The notes: generated by a model from the letters alone, not told the origin. DNA of 64,000 nucleotides from Isoetes taiwanensis (GCA_021234155.1 JAJEKV010000064.1:5642001-5706000), one strand, 5' to 3'. Shown: positions 1-12,420, numbered from the stretch's first letter. A program made the numbers and translations.

Positions 1-900
1 AAGGGTTTTCGAGGGAAAAATCGTGGCAGCAATCAGCCTGCTGACAAACTAACATACAAAATGCAGAAACACCCAAATATATACTAAAATATGCACCGCA
101 CCCGCGGTTCCCCTAATCAGTGAAAGCCCAAAGAGGGCAAAAAGTGACCTCGCAGTCCAAGTACCTCGAATGTACGACCCCGGCACGTCTTGACAAAGTG
201 TTCATCGGCAAATGTAAGGGCAAGTCCTACCGCATACTAAGGGAGCGTGATCCGCCCTGACCGGACCGAACGGCAACTCTGGAAAGTGTGAGACTCATCC
301 TCAATGGCACCCGCTTGACAAAGACCGACAGAGCGAGCTGCCCCGGCGGGGCTCCCCAACCCACCGCCCGCCTCGATCGCGAAGATGGTGGGCACCTCGG
401 CGAATGGAGGCAATGAGTCCGCTTTTTTTTCGGTACCGGGAACGCAGTGTAGAGCTGTGGGCCCCGGGCTAACACGGGATTGATGTGCTCCTTGTAATGG
501 GCCGTTTTGACCTGCTCTAGAGTGCCGGGGTCTCAGAGCTTGCCAAGGAAACAAACGTCTAGGTACTCCCCGCGGTCGCCACGACGGCCGATGTGTCCAC
601 TGCGACGCATCGTGCTCTCGCGACGTTCCATCCGGGCGAACCACTGATCTCTCTTACCCTCCAACAGGCCTAAGCCGCCGCGGACTCATTGCCACAAGTG
701 TAAGCCCGGTCGAGGGGCCGAGCATCACCCATAGTAACCACTTTCTGAAAATAGAAGGATGTGTCTATCAAGGGCTGCCCGCTGAAGCGGCAAGAATCCA
801 GAAAGCGACGTTCCCATGAGCCTGACCTGACCACAAAATAGTGAGGTCGAGGTTGAAGTGCGAAGAAGATTGTTCCCATGCAACCGCAGTATTCTTCTGC
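1..900 (-). mobile_element. LINE 3' portion, tandem-repeat-tailed family (copy 1)
   Basis: Read on the minus strand this is a degraded copy of the LINE found intact-ish at 2,686-3,588 and again at 35,045-35,902. It shows the same blocks in order: the YFQKV..MGDAR segment, the AYT/AMSP segment, and the late VRSG region. The left edge of the window cuts its 3' end just inside the conserved 3' hairpin (GGTTTTT..GAAAACC read on the minus strand). The reading frame is broken several times, so it is a dead copy. The 5' limit near 900 is approximate because homology fades. No target duplication can be seen because the 3' tail lies outside the window. Confidence 0.75.
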
Positions 901-2171
901 TCAGAAACCGGCTAGATCTTCACCCGCTCGATCTCACCAACTGCTTGATCAGTTGCTTGCTTCTTCGTCACCTGTTGATCCATTAAAGGACAAAACAAAG
1001 GCAGCAACCTGACCTTTCAAAAATGGTCTTTCATTTCTGGAAACATCCGAGTTTTCCTTAAAGGCAACCTTAACTTTACTGCATGGTAACTGCTCGACTT
1101 CAACTTCGACTTCGACCTGGAAATAACAGAGTCCGATCAGTTCCATGGGAATGTTCCCTAAGAAGTAAAGGATCAATTTTGATCATTGTAAATATTCCAT
1201 CGTTCTTGTCAGTTCAACATGCAATTTATGAGGCATAACTGGTTGGCCCATCTAATCAAGAACTTTCCTATAAATTTGAATAGTTTAGAGTCTCATTCAA
1301 GAAACTCATGGTTATGTTTAGCTTAATATTTCAACTCATGGATATAAGGACACTGTTGAAGCAATATTGATCTTCTGTGTGCATCTCATAAACACGATGA
1401 TCTGAAATATATTTCAAATCTTTAGTGAGTCTTTCTTTTCTCATTCATTCGACGGCAATCTATATGGCCTCAAGTTCGAGTCCTCATGAGAGCATACAAT
1501 GTAAAGTGAATGGAAGCAGAACACATATAGCAATGTTGGTGTGGGTGTGAGTTTCGTACACTTGTAAGTCTCTAGTGGTTTGTTCAAATGATATTTTTCT
1601 TCCTATGGTTCTCATAGATCATTTAGTCTCCCTTATTATTCGAATGCCTTCTTAAAAGTTGAACCTATGTGCATAAATTCTAGTTCCTAGTGCATAATAG
1701 TGAGGATAAAACATCGGGAATATTAAGTACATTAGCACCACACAATCTTTAGGGAATCCTTTTTTCTTTTCTTTTCTCTCTCCCTTCTTTTTTCCAATAG
1801 TTTTTTAATGTTCACTTCCTCACTTCACTTTGTGCCCTTTACCTATTTCATCTTTGTAGCTCTAGTTTGGATGGACTTTTATACATTTCTTTTTCTCTTC
1901 CATCTTCAACGTCCTCATAGTCTTTTTCGTAGAGCCTATATTGGTAGGTAACAAGACAAATTTCGCAAACATGATTTTGCTTTCTTAGACCCGCTATTCC
2001 TTAGGCAATGCTCATGTTTCTTTTCTTGGTTATGCAGTTTTCTTTAATATATAACCTCCATGTCTTTTGAGCAAGGAAATAAAGGTATATTGACATAAGG
2101 GCAAGATAGTTTTACCCCGGATTTACATATCCTAGAGGAAAATAAATTCTCACTCGGAGATCTTTTGTCTG
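900..2171. other. No gene recognised (AT-rich intergenic)
   Basis: About 1.3 kb of AT-rich sequence with only short open frames and no recognisable protein motif, RNA gene or terminal repeat. A small TCGACTTCAACT-like run near 1,093-1,120 is a local simple repeat. Confidence 0.5.
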
Positions 2172-2287
2172 TACCTTTTGAGACAGGGGTTTTTCAATCC
2201 TAGTAGTAATGGATGTACTAACCCATTGTATGGGTCCCATGGCCTTGTGGTCTTCGTGGACGTTAAAAAATCTATTCTATTCTATTC
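2172..2287 (+). mobile_element. LINE 3' end only, (ATTCT)n tail (copy 2)
   Basis: A ~100-bp 3' terminus of the tandem-repeat-tailed LINE family. It has the GGGGTTTTT..AATCCTAGTAGTAATGG block, the inverted repeat CCCATTGTATGGG, then CGTGGACGTTAAAA and a short (TTCTA)n tail at 2,271-2,287. The match to 6,341-6,515 is close. It is heavily 5' truncated, as is usual for target-primed reverse transcription. Confidence 0.75.
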
Positions 2288-2294
2288 AAAGGTT

Positions 2295-2690
2295 ATCGGG
2301 CCCATCGTTATGGCATACCTGGCATGTGTCAGGTGTCGCAGTAAATCTCCGTTCTTGCACGCCGCAAAATCGTAGTTGTCGTTTCGTATATGCCATTTCG
2401 AGATATTAGACACGATATGGATACCTGGAGTTCCCAACAAAATATACTAGCTGCCGAGAATGCCACTTCGGCGATCCCAGATTTTTGAGACCATGGTGTT
2501 TTTCCCTTGTGCAGGAATCTAATGGTTTATCCAGAGATACAGGATCACATCCCTTGCATATCCCCTATGGAGCCCATTATCAGGGCTCCATTTTGTCGTA
2601 CCTGACATATGTCAAGTGCCATGGTAAATCTTCATCGTTGCACGCGATCGTACTCATCCTTTTACTCCATAATACCTGATGCAATATGCA
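2295..2690. repeat. Tandem ~280-bp repeat, left part
   Basis: Diverged repeat units marked by a CCCAACAAAATATA start (2,434, 3,776 and 4,053), GGCGATCCCA.ATTTTTGA, TATCCAGAGATA, and CCTGACATRTGTCAGGTGCC. The two starts at 3,776 and 4,053 give a period near 280 bp. A LINE insertion at about 2,690 splits the array from its right part at 3,777-4,085. Confidence 0.7.
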
Positions 2691-3588
2691 CCATAGTCAC
2701 AGAGCAGAGCTGTATGACTGGGGCCACCAGTCACATTTGTTCCGGGCACTGGTGGAGCCAGTTCTTCTGTATGGGGTCGAGGTGTGGGGCCCAGTGGTGT
2801 CTTTGGCGACTTGGAACGACTTGGAGCAGGTCCAGAAGGTATTTTTGACGCGGGCACTTGGGGTCAAGCCCTCAGTTCCATATCAGAACTTGTTGCAGGA
2901 GACAGGATGCATGCCCCTGCAGCATGCGGCCCTCGATAGACACATTGTTTATTTCCAGAAGGTGGCCAGCATGGGCGACACTCGGCTCCCGCACTTGGCT
3001 TATGCTGTGGCGATGAGCCCGCAACGACTCAAGGCTTGTTGGAAGGACAAGAGAGCCCAGTGGCTGGCGCGCTGGAACGTAGAGGCACATAGGTGCGTCC
3101 AGGTGCACACAGACGCCGGCCGGGATAGGCTGAGGGGGTACTTGGACTCTTGTTTCCTGGGGAAGCTCTGGGACCACAATGCTCTGGAACAGGTAAAGAT
3201 GGCACACTACAAACAGCACATAAACCCCATCTTGGTTCGAGGCCCACAGCTCTACCTGCGTTCTCAGTTGCCCATGAAGAAGCGCAGGATCATCGCGTCC
3301 ATTCAAACAGGGGCCCACCATCTTCGGCTTAAGACGGGTCGGTGGATTGGAGAGCCGCGCCAGGATAGGCTTTGTCAGTGTTGCCCACTGGGGGTTGTTG
3401 AGGATGAAAGCCATGCCTTCCAGAGCTGTCCAGCCTATAGTCAGATCCGGGCTCGCTACGCCCTCTTGGTGCGACCTGGCCTGCCACTGCACGAGCTACT
3501 CAGTACGCCGTCAGTTCGATCCCTTGGCTCCTACCTCCAGGAGGTTTTGGATCTGCGGACTCACTTCTGTCCCCGCGCGCCTACCTGA
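2686..3588 (+). pseudogene. LINE ORF2 C-terminal part (RT thumb + CCHC-type finger), copy 3
   Basis: An open frame of 300 residues that is the end of a non-LTR retrotransposon polymerase. It starts after the reverse-transcriptase catalytic YADD box, in the thumb (VLLYGVEVWGP, LEQVQKVFLTRALG), and passes through an unassigned linker. It ends with a zinc-finger-like CQCC..HAFQSC, which matches the CPCC..HAFLEC of the copy at 47,283-47,768. The full enzyme would nick target DNA and copy its own RNA in the nucleus; the endonuclease and RT core are missing here by 5' truncation. The frame has no internal stop, unlike its sister copies, so this insertion may be fairly recent. Confidence 0.8.
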
Positions 3589-3777
3589 GGTGCCGGGAAT
3601 TCATGTGTATATGTAGATTTGTACAGCTGCCAGCAGGCTTGTTGCTACGACGGTTTTTCCCTCGTAAGGGGGTTTTTTAATCTGGGTAGCAACGGGCTTG
3701 CTGCACCCGTGTAATTTGGGTCCCATAGGCCGATGGGCCTCCGCAGACGAGAAAAGAACCTTCCTTCCTTCCTTCCC
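2691..3777 (+). mobile_element. 5'-truncated LINE with (TTCC)n tail (copy 3)
   Basis: The element contains the coding part above and a ~190-bp 3' UTR. The UTR holds the conserved hairpin CGGTTTTTCCCTCG..GGGGG, the GGGTCCCATAGGCCGATGGGCC inverted block, and a (CCTT)n tail at 3,759-3,777. It landed inside the ~280-bp tandem repeat. The 5' boundary is the point where repeat homology stops; no convincing target duplication was found. Confidence 0.7.
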
Positions 3778-4085
3778 AACAAAATATATCGGTTGCCTGG
3801 AACGACACTTTTGGCGATCCCAAATTTTTGAAACCATAATGTCTTTTTCCCGCACAGAGATCATCCAGTGGTGTATCCAGAGATAGGGAATCATGCTCTG
3901 GGATCCGTTGCTTATCCCCTACAGATGCTATTCCCATGCCTCCCATTTTGCCCTACCTGACATGTGTCAGGTGCCACAGTACATCTTTTCGTCGCACGCT
4001 CAGTCATCCTTTTATATACCCCACTCAAGGATACCTTAAGCGATCCAGATGCCCATCCCCAACAAAGTATGTCGGCCGCTGGAAA
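3777..4085. repeat. Tandem ~280-bp repeat, right part
   Basis: One full unit (3,776-4,052) and the start of another (4,053). It matches 2,434-2,690 across GGCGATCCC, the ATCCAGAGATA block and CCTGACATGTGTCAGGTGCC. Confidence 0.7.
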
Positions 4086-4215
4086 AATTAATATGATTTA
4101 GGTGCCCTGGAGTATGGGATAAAGCCTTGTAAAGGTTGGGGCTCATGAAGGATCCTCCCTTTTGGTGTATTAGTTAGTACTATGGGTTTAGTTTGCATCA
4201 ATTAGTATCAGAGCC
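4085..4215 (+). mobile_element. LTR end and tRNA-Met primer-binding-site relic
   Basis: The string TTGCATCA followed by ATTAGTATCAGAGCC (4,197-4,213) looks like an LTR 3' end and a primer binding site for initiator tRNA-Met, with the canonical TGG changed to TAG. No partner LTR or coding region on the plus strand follows before the Copia element begins, so this is a fragment. Confidence 0.5.
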
Positions 4216-4488
4216 AAGATTCAATTCCTCGTGGCAATATTGACATGTTTTGCCTGCTTGAGGGAAAGCATCTCGAGGAAGGGGGGATCCCAGAGGGTGA
4301 GGTCTCGTGATTCCCACTGATGTGACCTCATCCCTTGCAGTTTTGGCGATGGGTGTCGGGGAGGGTACATTCCCAGAGTATAGGAGATGATCCCAGCAGT
4401 CTAAAACCCCAAGGTTGTCAATTTAAACCATTTAATTCTTTAAAAAACCAATAATTTGTCCTCTATAATTTTATAATTGTGTTGTTTT

Positions 4489-4963
4489 TGTTAACAATGT
4501 TTGGTTAGATCAATAGTTTATCACCATAGAAATACAAGCTAGTCACCATAGAAATACAAACTAGTCAATAGCACATATAATGCATTATAGTAACCATTGA
4601 ACCAAATCATATGAAAACACTGTAGCTATGATATTAAGCAAAACACTGTTCATCATAAGGTCGAAACCATTCAAACCTTTACTTCTTGTATTCTCCTGAT
4701 GAATCCGGTACTGCTCAGTGCCAGACCCGTTCATTGCATTGCTCAAATACAGAGCAATCCGTCGGTTAAGCATGATCGACCGGATGCTAGAGTTGTGGTG
4801 GCTTGACTTGATCGGGCCACCTTAAAAATATAAAATAAGAAGATAGCAAAAGTCCAACAATGCTTTTTATGGAATAAGCAATGAACCATTAGGTAGAATA
4901 TGATATAAAATCATATTCTACAATAGTTGGTAATGCTCATCATTAAGGCATGATTAAACAACA
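4489..4963 (-). repeat. Copia 3' LTR
   Basis: 475 bp, nearly identical to 21,289-21,763 with only scattered substitutions, which indicates a fairly young insertion. The polypurine tract (4,964-4,973) abuts it on the coding side. Confidence 0.93.
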
Positions 4964-5393
4964 TTCCTCCTTCATGCCATAATACAGATTTCTTTGACTT
5001 ATCTTGAACTCCCAGCATGTATTTGAACTTGTTGAACTTTGCTTGAGGTAAAGCCTTGGTCAGAATATCTGCAACCTGCTCTTGAGTACTCACATGTTCA
5101 ACTAATATCCTTTTGTTGGCAACTTGCTCTCTAATAAAATGCATATGGATCTCAATGTGTTTGGTTCTCTGATGCATGACAGAATTTTTGGTAATTGCTA
5201 TGCAGCTTAGACTGTCACTTAATAGAACAGTAGGATGACTTTGCATTAGTTTGAACTCATTTAGCAGCCTTCTTGCCCAAATTATTTCCTTGGCAGCTAA
5301 AGTTGTTGCAGCATATTCTACTTCAGCAGAAGACATTGCAACACTATCTTGTTTCTTAGATTTCCATGTAACTGAGCCTCCTCCTAACATCAA
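4911..5393 (-). pseudogene. Copia RNase H domain (end of pol)
   Basis: C-terminal part of Copia pol, which degrades the RNA strand during reverse transcription. Family marks are WKSKKQDSVAMSSAEVEYAA, SLSCIAITKN, TKHIEIHMHFIRE and ADILTKALP. It is separated from the reverse-transcriptase frame by a frameshift or stop at about 5,390. The open frame runs through the polypurine tract and ends about 50 bp inside the 3' LTR, so the last residues of this pol are encoded by the LTR. Confidence 0.9.
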
Positions 5394-6763
5394 AGTGAAT
5401 CGAGATGTTGATTTTTAAAGTCCAGGTCTGATGCCCAATCTGCATTACAATATGCTTTCAACTCTAGATTATTATTGGAGAAGCAAATGCCCTCACCTTG
5501 AGTTCCTTTCAGAAATCTTAGGATTCGTTTTGCAGCCATCCAATGCCACTTTCCTGGGTTGTTTGAGTACCTGCTTAATAGACTAACTGAAAAGGAGATG
5601 TCAGGGCGTGTACAATTTGAAACATAGAGTAAGCAACCTAACAATTCCCTGTATGGAGTAGTGGTCATTTCTGCAAGTTCGGTTTGTGTTTTTGGACACA
5701 TATCAGTTGATATTTTGTGACCACTAATAAGTGGTGTAGCTGCATTATTGCAATTTGTCATCCCAAATCTGTCTAAGATATTTTGAATGTTGGATGTTTG
5801 AGTGAGCGATAACTTCCTTTTCTTTCTATCCCTTATTACTTCAATTCCCAGGAAGCGTTTGAGTTCCCCAAGATCTTGCATCATAAATTTAGATTTAAGA
5901 ATCTGTTTACACTTATCCAAGCATTTGATATTGTTGGCCAACATGATGCAATCATCCACATATAGCTATGATGCAAAAATTATGTTCCTTCTCAAACATG
6001 TAAAGGTTCCCATCACTTTCCAATCTTTTAAAGCCACTTTCTCTTAAAAAATTGTCTGGGAGACTATTTAAATCCATAAACAGCTCGTTTCAATTTCCAA
6101 ACCATTTCTGTTCCTTGTTCAAATCCAGTTGCTTGTTTCATATAAATTTCCTCCTCAAGTGGTGCATTTAGAAACGCTGTGCTAACATCCATGTGACGTA
6201 TTTCAAGATCACAAGCATTTGCATATGCTAAAAGCATTCTGATGCTTGTAAGTTTTACTATAGATGAGAATGTCTCATCATAATCCATTCCTCAGTAGCC
6301 CTCAGTAGTCATTATCTCCGCTTGTCTAGTATCATCATTACTGCAAAGGTTTTTCCCTTGAAAACCTTTCGAGGCAGGGGTTTTTTAATCCTAGTAGTAA
6401 TGATTGTACTAGCCCATTGTATGGGTCCCATGACTTATTGGTCTCCGTGGACATTAAAAAAACTATTCTATTCTATTCTATTCTATTCTATTCTATTCTA
6501 TTCTATTCTATTCTTTGGGAATATCCCTTAGCCACAAGCCTGGCTTTGTAAATCTTAGATTTACCATCAGCCCCCAATTTAATTTTAAATATCCATTTAT
6601 TATCCACGAGATTTCTGTCTACTGGTTTATTAACTAGCTCATAAGTCCATGTTCTATTAAAGGCCTTTATCTCTTCTTCCATAGCATGTCTCCATTCTGT
6701 AGCATCTGTGCTTGAAATTGCTTCCTCATAGGTTGTAGGAATGTGGGGCTCAATAATTGCCAT
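5390..6763 (-). pseudogene. Copia reverse transcriptase, broken
   Basis: RVT_2-type polymerase domain in three pieces. The piece at 6,503-6,763 has the fingers (EWRHAMEEEIKAF, KARLVAKGYSQ); 6,064-6,288 has DYDETFS..VKLTSIR and HMDVSTAFLNAPLEEEIYM; 5,390-5,959 begins at the catalytic YVDD box (about 5,950-5,962) and has LGELKRFLGIEV, PYRELLGCLLYVS.CTRPDI and GKWHWMAAKRILRFLKGT. A one-base frameshift lies immediately before YVDD, and a LINE 3' end is inserted at 6,301-6,515 between the first two pieces. Acting as part of the Gag-Pol polyprotein, the enzyme would copy the element RNA in cytoplasmic particles; this copy cannot. Confidence 0.9.
6301..6515 (+). mobile_element. LINE 3' end with (ATTCT)n tail nested in Copia RT (copy 4)
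   Basis: Contains the conserved terminus GGTTTTTCCCTTGAAAACC, GGCAGGGGTTTTTTAATCC, CCCATTGTATGGGTCCCAT and CCGTGGACATTAAAA, then about ten ATTCT units at 6,463-6,515. It splits the Copia reverse transcriptase between VAKGYSQ and DYDETFS and lies on the opposite strand. The left boundary is approximate. Confidence 0.8.
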
Positions 6764-6776
6764 TATAGCATCAAGT

Positions 6777-6998
6777 TCAACTTCTGAATCTTCTGTGATG
6801 TTTAGTCTTCATTTTAGCTTCTTCCAGCAGTCTTTCTGCTTCACCTTTCCTTGATTTCTTTTGTGGTATGTCTGAACTTAGATCTGGACTTTCAGAAGTG
6901 CTAGGGCTGCAACTGTCTATTGTATCTGCTCTTGCGTCATTATTTTCACTAGTGAGATTGTTCTCCTTTACTTCATCATTGTCTAAGTCCACGTACAT
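6777..6998 (-). pseudogene. Copia pol linker between integrase and RT
   Basis: A low-complexity acidic and serine-rich stretch (ENNDARADTIDSCSPSTSESPDLSSDIPQ region), typical of the spacer between Copia integrase and reverse transcriptase. The frame is cut at 7,003 by the Gypsy-type element; its continuation toward integrase is at 16,473-16,601 and then 18,996 onward. Confidence 0.7.
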
Positions 6999-7002
6999 AA
7001 CC

Positions 7003-8551
7003 TGTGACGCTCCCTGAATATATACGGCGCTCCGGACGTATACATACAGGGACTTCCCCCTCCCATGGCAATCAGCTCACCATCAGAAGGGCCCTCCGTC
7101 TAACTCGGACCATCCATAGAAAGATGCCCGGGTGAAGGACACGGAGGTGTCATTCGGCCCACGCCTTCAATGGGACTCCTAAGTCGCGGAAGCGTGAATA
7201 CATGTTAGCATACAGCATAAATCATATATAAATAACCACCACGAAGGGTGGCACATCCATTCAAGTACTAACGGCAAAGAAGATGCATTTAATCCTAAGG
7301 AAAACGCCCCAAACCCCAGGTTCTACCCTGGCTCAGACTCCTGTGAGGATGGACTGACGGCTCGGTCTCAAGAGATCAGCAGACAGAGGTATAACCTGGC
7401 GTTGGCTGGCATAGAACAGTGGCTAGGGTAGTCCACTCCATCCGCCCCTGCTGTGCACACTTTGCAGATGAGCTGAATCAAGCTATGGCGCCATTGTAGC
7501 CTTCCGGAGATGCAATCCCAAGGAATCACCCTTCGGGACTACTCCGGGTTACATCTCCCCGGTCCAATGAGGCAGGTCAGAGAAGTGTCCCTTCCCAAGG
7601 TCGCAGTGAATCCATGGGTGAACTAGAGGACACGTGCCGCATCAGCGACCCCCGCATCCGTACCCGACCTACTCCCCTAACTTTATCTTCAAAGTACAGG
7701 ATGATCACACTACTGTACCCAGGGAGTGTCAGACCCATACCCGGCCCTCTACGTGACCGGCTACTGGGCCTAGCTCACTGAAGGAGTCCCCGTAGCCTTT
7801 TATGTTCAGGGGAGACCCCACCCCACATTTCAACACTACGGCCCCTTATCTGGTGCTTCAATGATGCCATAGATTCCACAGCTCGGTGGGATCTTGTACA
7901 CATGCCGCAACTAATGGGAATAATACAGGGCTCTATCTAGGAGCATGCTACAATACATGGGCTCAGAGGTCTCTACCCCTCGTAATCCCCTATCTCAGGA
8001 GTGCTAACTAAGCAAAGAACTACTAAACCATCAACCAAAGCACATACAGAGACTAGAGATAAGAATACTCACCATATCAATCAAGGGTTAGCCTAACAGG
8101 TAAACCACAGAGAGAAACAGAGAGAGAACACACCACAGAGAGGAGCTATGCTATAGATCAACAAAGTAGCCTACCGACTAACCATCAAATCGGTCTTGGG
8201 CTGCTCCATCTCGACTAGTTGAAGGGTGTCTGGCTGCTGCTTCTCCTCCTCCATCTCCAACTGCTCCTAATTCGAATTGGGGCCCAAAAGCCCTAATTTG
8301 GGTGTCCCAAATGGGAACCCCTGCCTTGCCCAATCGATTTGGGCCAGGTGGCATGTCATTAATTAACTAATTAACTAACTAGGTTTATTAAGACATAAAT
8401 ACCCTTAATTAGGTTTTATTAATTTAGCATAGCTAAATTAATCCCTTTTAGGTCAACCCCCTAGGTTAACATACCCCATGGTGGCGTATGCCTACTACGT
8501 GACGTGTCAGTATATTTATACGTATACCATATAAATACGTGGAACGTCACA
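7003..8551 (-). repeat. Element A 3' LTR
   Basis: 1,549 bp, same length as the partner at 14,924-16,472 with a few percent of substitutions by eye. It has a segment (CCATCCGCCCC..TGTGCACACTTTGCAGA) also recognisable in the LTRs of elements B and C. Confidence 0.93.
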
Positions 8552-11099
8552 TTCCCCACCTTAGAAATGATGTTGTCCTCAGCATCAAGACTACTGTTAT
8601 CGTAGGGCAACACATCGTACATTGGAAGGAAGTCTCCCCTCCTTAAAGAGATAGCGTGAGATTATAAGTCACACAGACGTTGTCATGTTCAAAGTGATGA
8701 AGTTTGAAATGACTTGTAATGTGTAATTTATAACTCTGCGATATATAACCATCTTTTAGGACCCTCGAAAGTGAACAATCGAGATTTGCAGAGGTCTCAC
8801 TGTTTCATTCGAAGAGATGAGTTCACAGTTTATCTTATTTAGAAATTATTCTTTCTATACATACGGGTAATTGATTATATATTATGGACAAGTGTAAATA
8901 TAAGCAACTTCTATTTGTTCTTTTAATATAATACAGACTTATGTAATCGCGCACTGTTTAGTAGAAGTCATTCTAATGATATTAACTTCCGTGTATATGT
9001 CTATTATATTCTCCCTTCACTTTGCAATTCATTTTATTACAGTCAGCCCTAATTTATTTGTGTATTAAAATGTTGTTTTCCTATTTTGGTACAGTTTTAA
9101 CAACGCGTATATTGCTATCATCAGTGTTTACATGCCCCTCACATTTATACCTACCCTTTAATAGAATTATATATTGTACTGTTTTTGCCATTTTTACCTA
9201 TATACGTTAATGTTAATTACAGACAGACGTTCTTCATCATTTATTATTTATAACCTTGTGATAACATTTTCTAAGCCTGGTTATTCCCTTAGGAGTTTGT
9301 GTAAGAGATACATAATTATCTCCTTCTATTATAGTTGACTATATGGCTAAATAGCGTTCTCCTTTTGAGTATCTTTAATGTTACCAGACTCACACTCTCG
9401 ATCCATAGTTTACACTTAGCTATAACTGATAGCCAGACCCTGATATGCGAGGGGTAAAGATCCTTAGAAAATGAGACTACATTGTTGATAGAAATGTTGG
9501 TTTTATTTCAAATAAAGTTCTAAGGTGCAAGACTCCAATTGCGATATTGTGGGCTTTAAATACCTATGGTTAAAAGCCGTTGTGGAGCTAAATCTAAAGT
9601 GATGGATCTAAGGCTCCATACGATGCTCGAAAATAGAAAGTAATAGATGGTTCTTGAGGTTAATTGAGCAAAGGAAGGTCGAGGTGAACTATGACTAAAA
9701 CGAGCTTTACCTCACATGGGCACACCTATTAATTCATTAGTTATATCTATACATTTATTAGAGATAAGGAAGCATCAAAAGCATGCCCAGTGCTTCTTGA
9801 GGCTATTATATAATGAAGATTAGGCAGATCCTGGGTTCTTGCTTGAAGTAGAAGTGCTAAACGTTGGGAATAAGGAGTGGTAAGGTATCCTTATTTTGGA
9901 TGGTTACTCGAGAAATTGGTCTGACGATGTTTGTTATCTGATTACATTAGAGTGGTAATGTACTAAGGTGGAAACTGGATTATAAGTACCCAGCTTTTGA
10001 AAGAGAGATCACTTTAGAAGTGTAGGTTTCGACAATGGTGGTGAAGGTATAGAATGTCGATCCGACATTGTATAGCTATTGCTACTTGAAGCAAGGTATG
10101 ATTCGCGGAATGGTAGAGAATAATGTTGTATGAGGATGTTGATCCATAAAGTATGGATTATAAAATTACACATACATTGTGTTTCATAAGGAGATTGACG
10201 TTTACAAGGCATGAGATAAAGATACAAGATTATGGATGACTAAGAAGACCACTTAGCCACGTGAATACGCTTAAGGCGACAATTTGTAGGAGCAGGCGCA
10301 ACCATCTAAAAGCTGGAAGGTATGTTAAGTCATGTACCCACATGACAAGTGTGAGACAAGAGGAGCTTGAGAGTTGTTGTAAACAACATTTCAAATATAG
10401 AGAGTTTGGAAGGACACGTTGAATATACCGAAGTCTAGAGTATGAACAAGGGAGGCATCCAATGAACACCTCACCAAGGTGGATGTGCTCTGGACTTGGT
10501 ATCGTGTGTGTATTCCGAGGAGTAGCTCCACGTTGGTATAAGGATTTAATAGTAAAACATAACTAGAAGAAGATAGGATATATACTAGAACCTTTAGTTC
10601 ACATTCCATATGAATATGGAAGTAATGAAGATAAGAGTTTTTATACTAGACGTCAAACATATCCACTAGGAACTTAGGGTGGCAGTTGCCCCTGTGGAAG
10701 TTGTGACTAGAGCTTGAGGAGCAAGGCAAACTAAGGCTAGAGAGTCTAGAAAGTGTGGTGTCAAAACCACAGCATGCATATGGTACCAGATAACCGAGTT
10801 GAGGAAATAAGTTGGCCGCAAGTATGAACATAGCTAGATGGCTATGTCAACGAGTTACATATTATGAGTCTAGACTTAGGGTTGGTGCACACATGTTACT
10901 ATATCGTATAATAACAACGTAGCGGTCTTGGATGTAGGAAGGATTTTATAGTAGCAAATACTATAGTGGTGAGCATATCGAGGATGTCGATTGTGATATT
11001 CAGATGTATATCATATTAAAAGATAGTAGAATATTCGTACAAGGCGAGTGAAATATTACTTGACAAGGTTTAAAGAATGAGCATAATGATATGCTTATA

Positions 11100-12420
11100 T
11101 ACGAAGATATTGGATTAGGTATGCTTTACCAGAGATAAGCATTCCAGTTATCCCAATGGTTGGAGTTGACTATCTTAGATACGTCGTACTAAGGGAGATG
11201 AGAAGAGTTTAAATCAGTGAGAATAGCTAGAGTAAGTCTAGCATATACGGTGATGTTAGTTCAAAAATATCCCGAGGATGGTTGGAACGGTATTGGAATA
11301 AACGATAATGAGAGCTTAGCTACTCAAAGATTCTAGATACCAATGAATTACTTCATTGTTATAAGCTGAGAGGATTTATTTGGTTTTGGGAATAAAAAGA
11401 TGTATAAAATATCGCGACCCCCTAATGGAAGAAAAGAAGGAGTACGATAACTTTGGCGATTATACCTTTCGGGGTAACCGAGAAGAGGCAATACATAGGA
11501 ATTCTAAGTCCTGATAAAAAAAATCAAGACGAGGTGTATAGATCAGAAGGGGTGAGATTATATAGAGCACTAGTCCATATATCTTAAGAGTTACCCTACT
11601 CGCGGGGAATAATCCTAAATGCTGAAGTAGAAGTTGGAGGATCCGTTGCCTTTTGGATAACGATATGGCGGTTACTAACGAACATTGAAACATTGGGTTT
11701 TCCTATTAAGAGACGAAGAGGTTGTAGTGCCGCTGCTTCATTATAAGGGAGCCAAGGATGACAACATTTGAAACTGATTAAAAACTGGAGTGCACATGAT
11801 AACTTAAGAAAAATAGGTTAATTGTGACTAAGCATAGTTGATAGTGAGGACACAAAGGATCCTTAGCGAAAGAAGCCTTTAGAAGAGCTCCTCATGTGGG
11901 GTAGTATCCTTCGGAATTATGGCATAATCCCGTGGGGGAAATCGTAGTTTATGTACGGGGTTAAAGTACGATGAAGCACTAAAGGAATGGTTGAAATAGC
12001 TAGAGACCCTGTCAAAATATAGGCAACATATACAAGTCCAACATAAAGTTGGCCCCTGTCCATTTGGGAAGTAGGTGGCGCAGCCACATCATAAAGGTAC
12101 ATAGGCAATGGGTTTTGTTTGAAAGAACTACCACGGTTATAGTTTAGCTAAGTTAGAGCAGAGCTCTAGCATTGTGGAATGTGGATATATGTTTGTTATG
12201 TACATACCATGTACACATACGATAAACATCTTAGGGGTAGTCTAAGTGCCGATACAAGGAGAGAAAGACGAGTGTACTCCAAAGTTACTAATGAAGGGTC
12301 TGGAGATATGTTCAAAATGTGCAAGGGACCGTCAATTCATTGGATGCTAGGGTATGATATGGTAGTTGGCACTTGAAATAAATGTCAACGGCCAATAGGA
12401 TGAAGCTTAAGATGGCGGGG
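11100..12420 (+). pseudogene. Strongly decayed Gypsy pol (RT to integrase) on the opposite strand
   Basis: Short motifs on the plus strand line up with Gypsy pol. LAIIPFGVTE (11,453-11,482) matches the RT block normally read as LVMPFGLTNAP. IETLGFPIK (11,684-11,710) matches the FLGHVIS block, and the spacing of about 76 residues is as expected. HWMLGYDMVVGT followed by NKCQRPIG (about 12,335-12,395) resembles the integrase zinc-finger end (YWP..M..V..C..CQR). Stops and frame changes are frequent, so the coding region decayed long before or independently of the near-identical LTRs that enclose it. The call rests on motif order and spacing, not on an alignment score. Confidence 0.5.

Noticed and set aside
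2872-3492. A 206-residue minus-strand frame
   Set aside because: Antisense shadow of the LINE coding region; no motif of its own.
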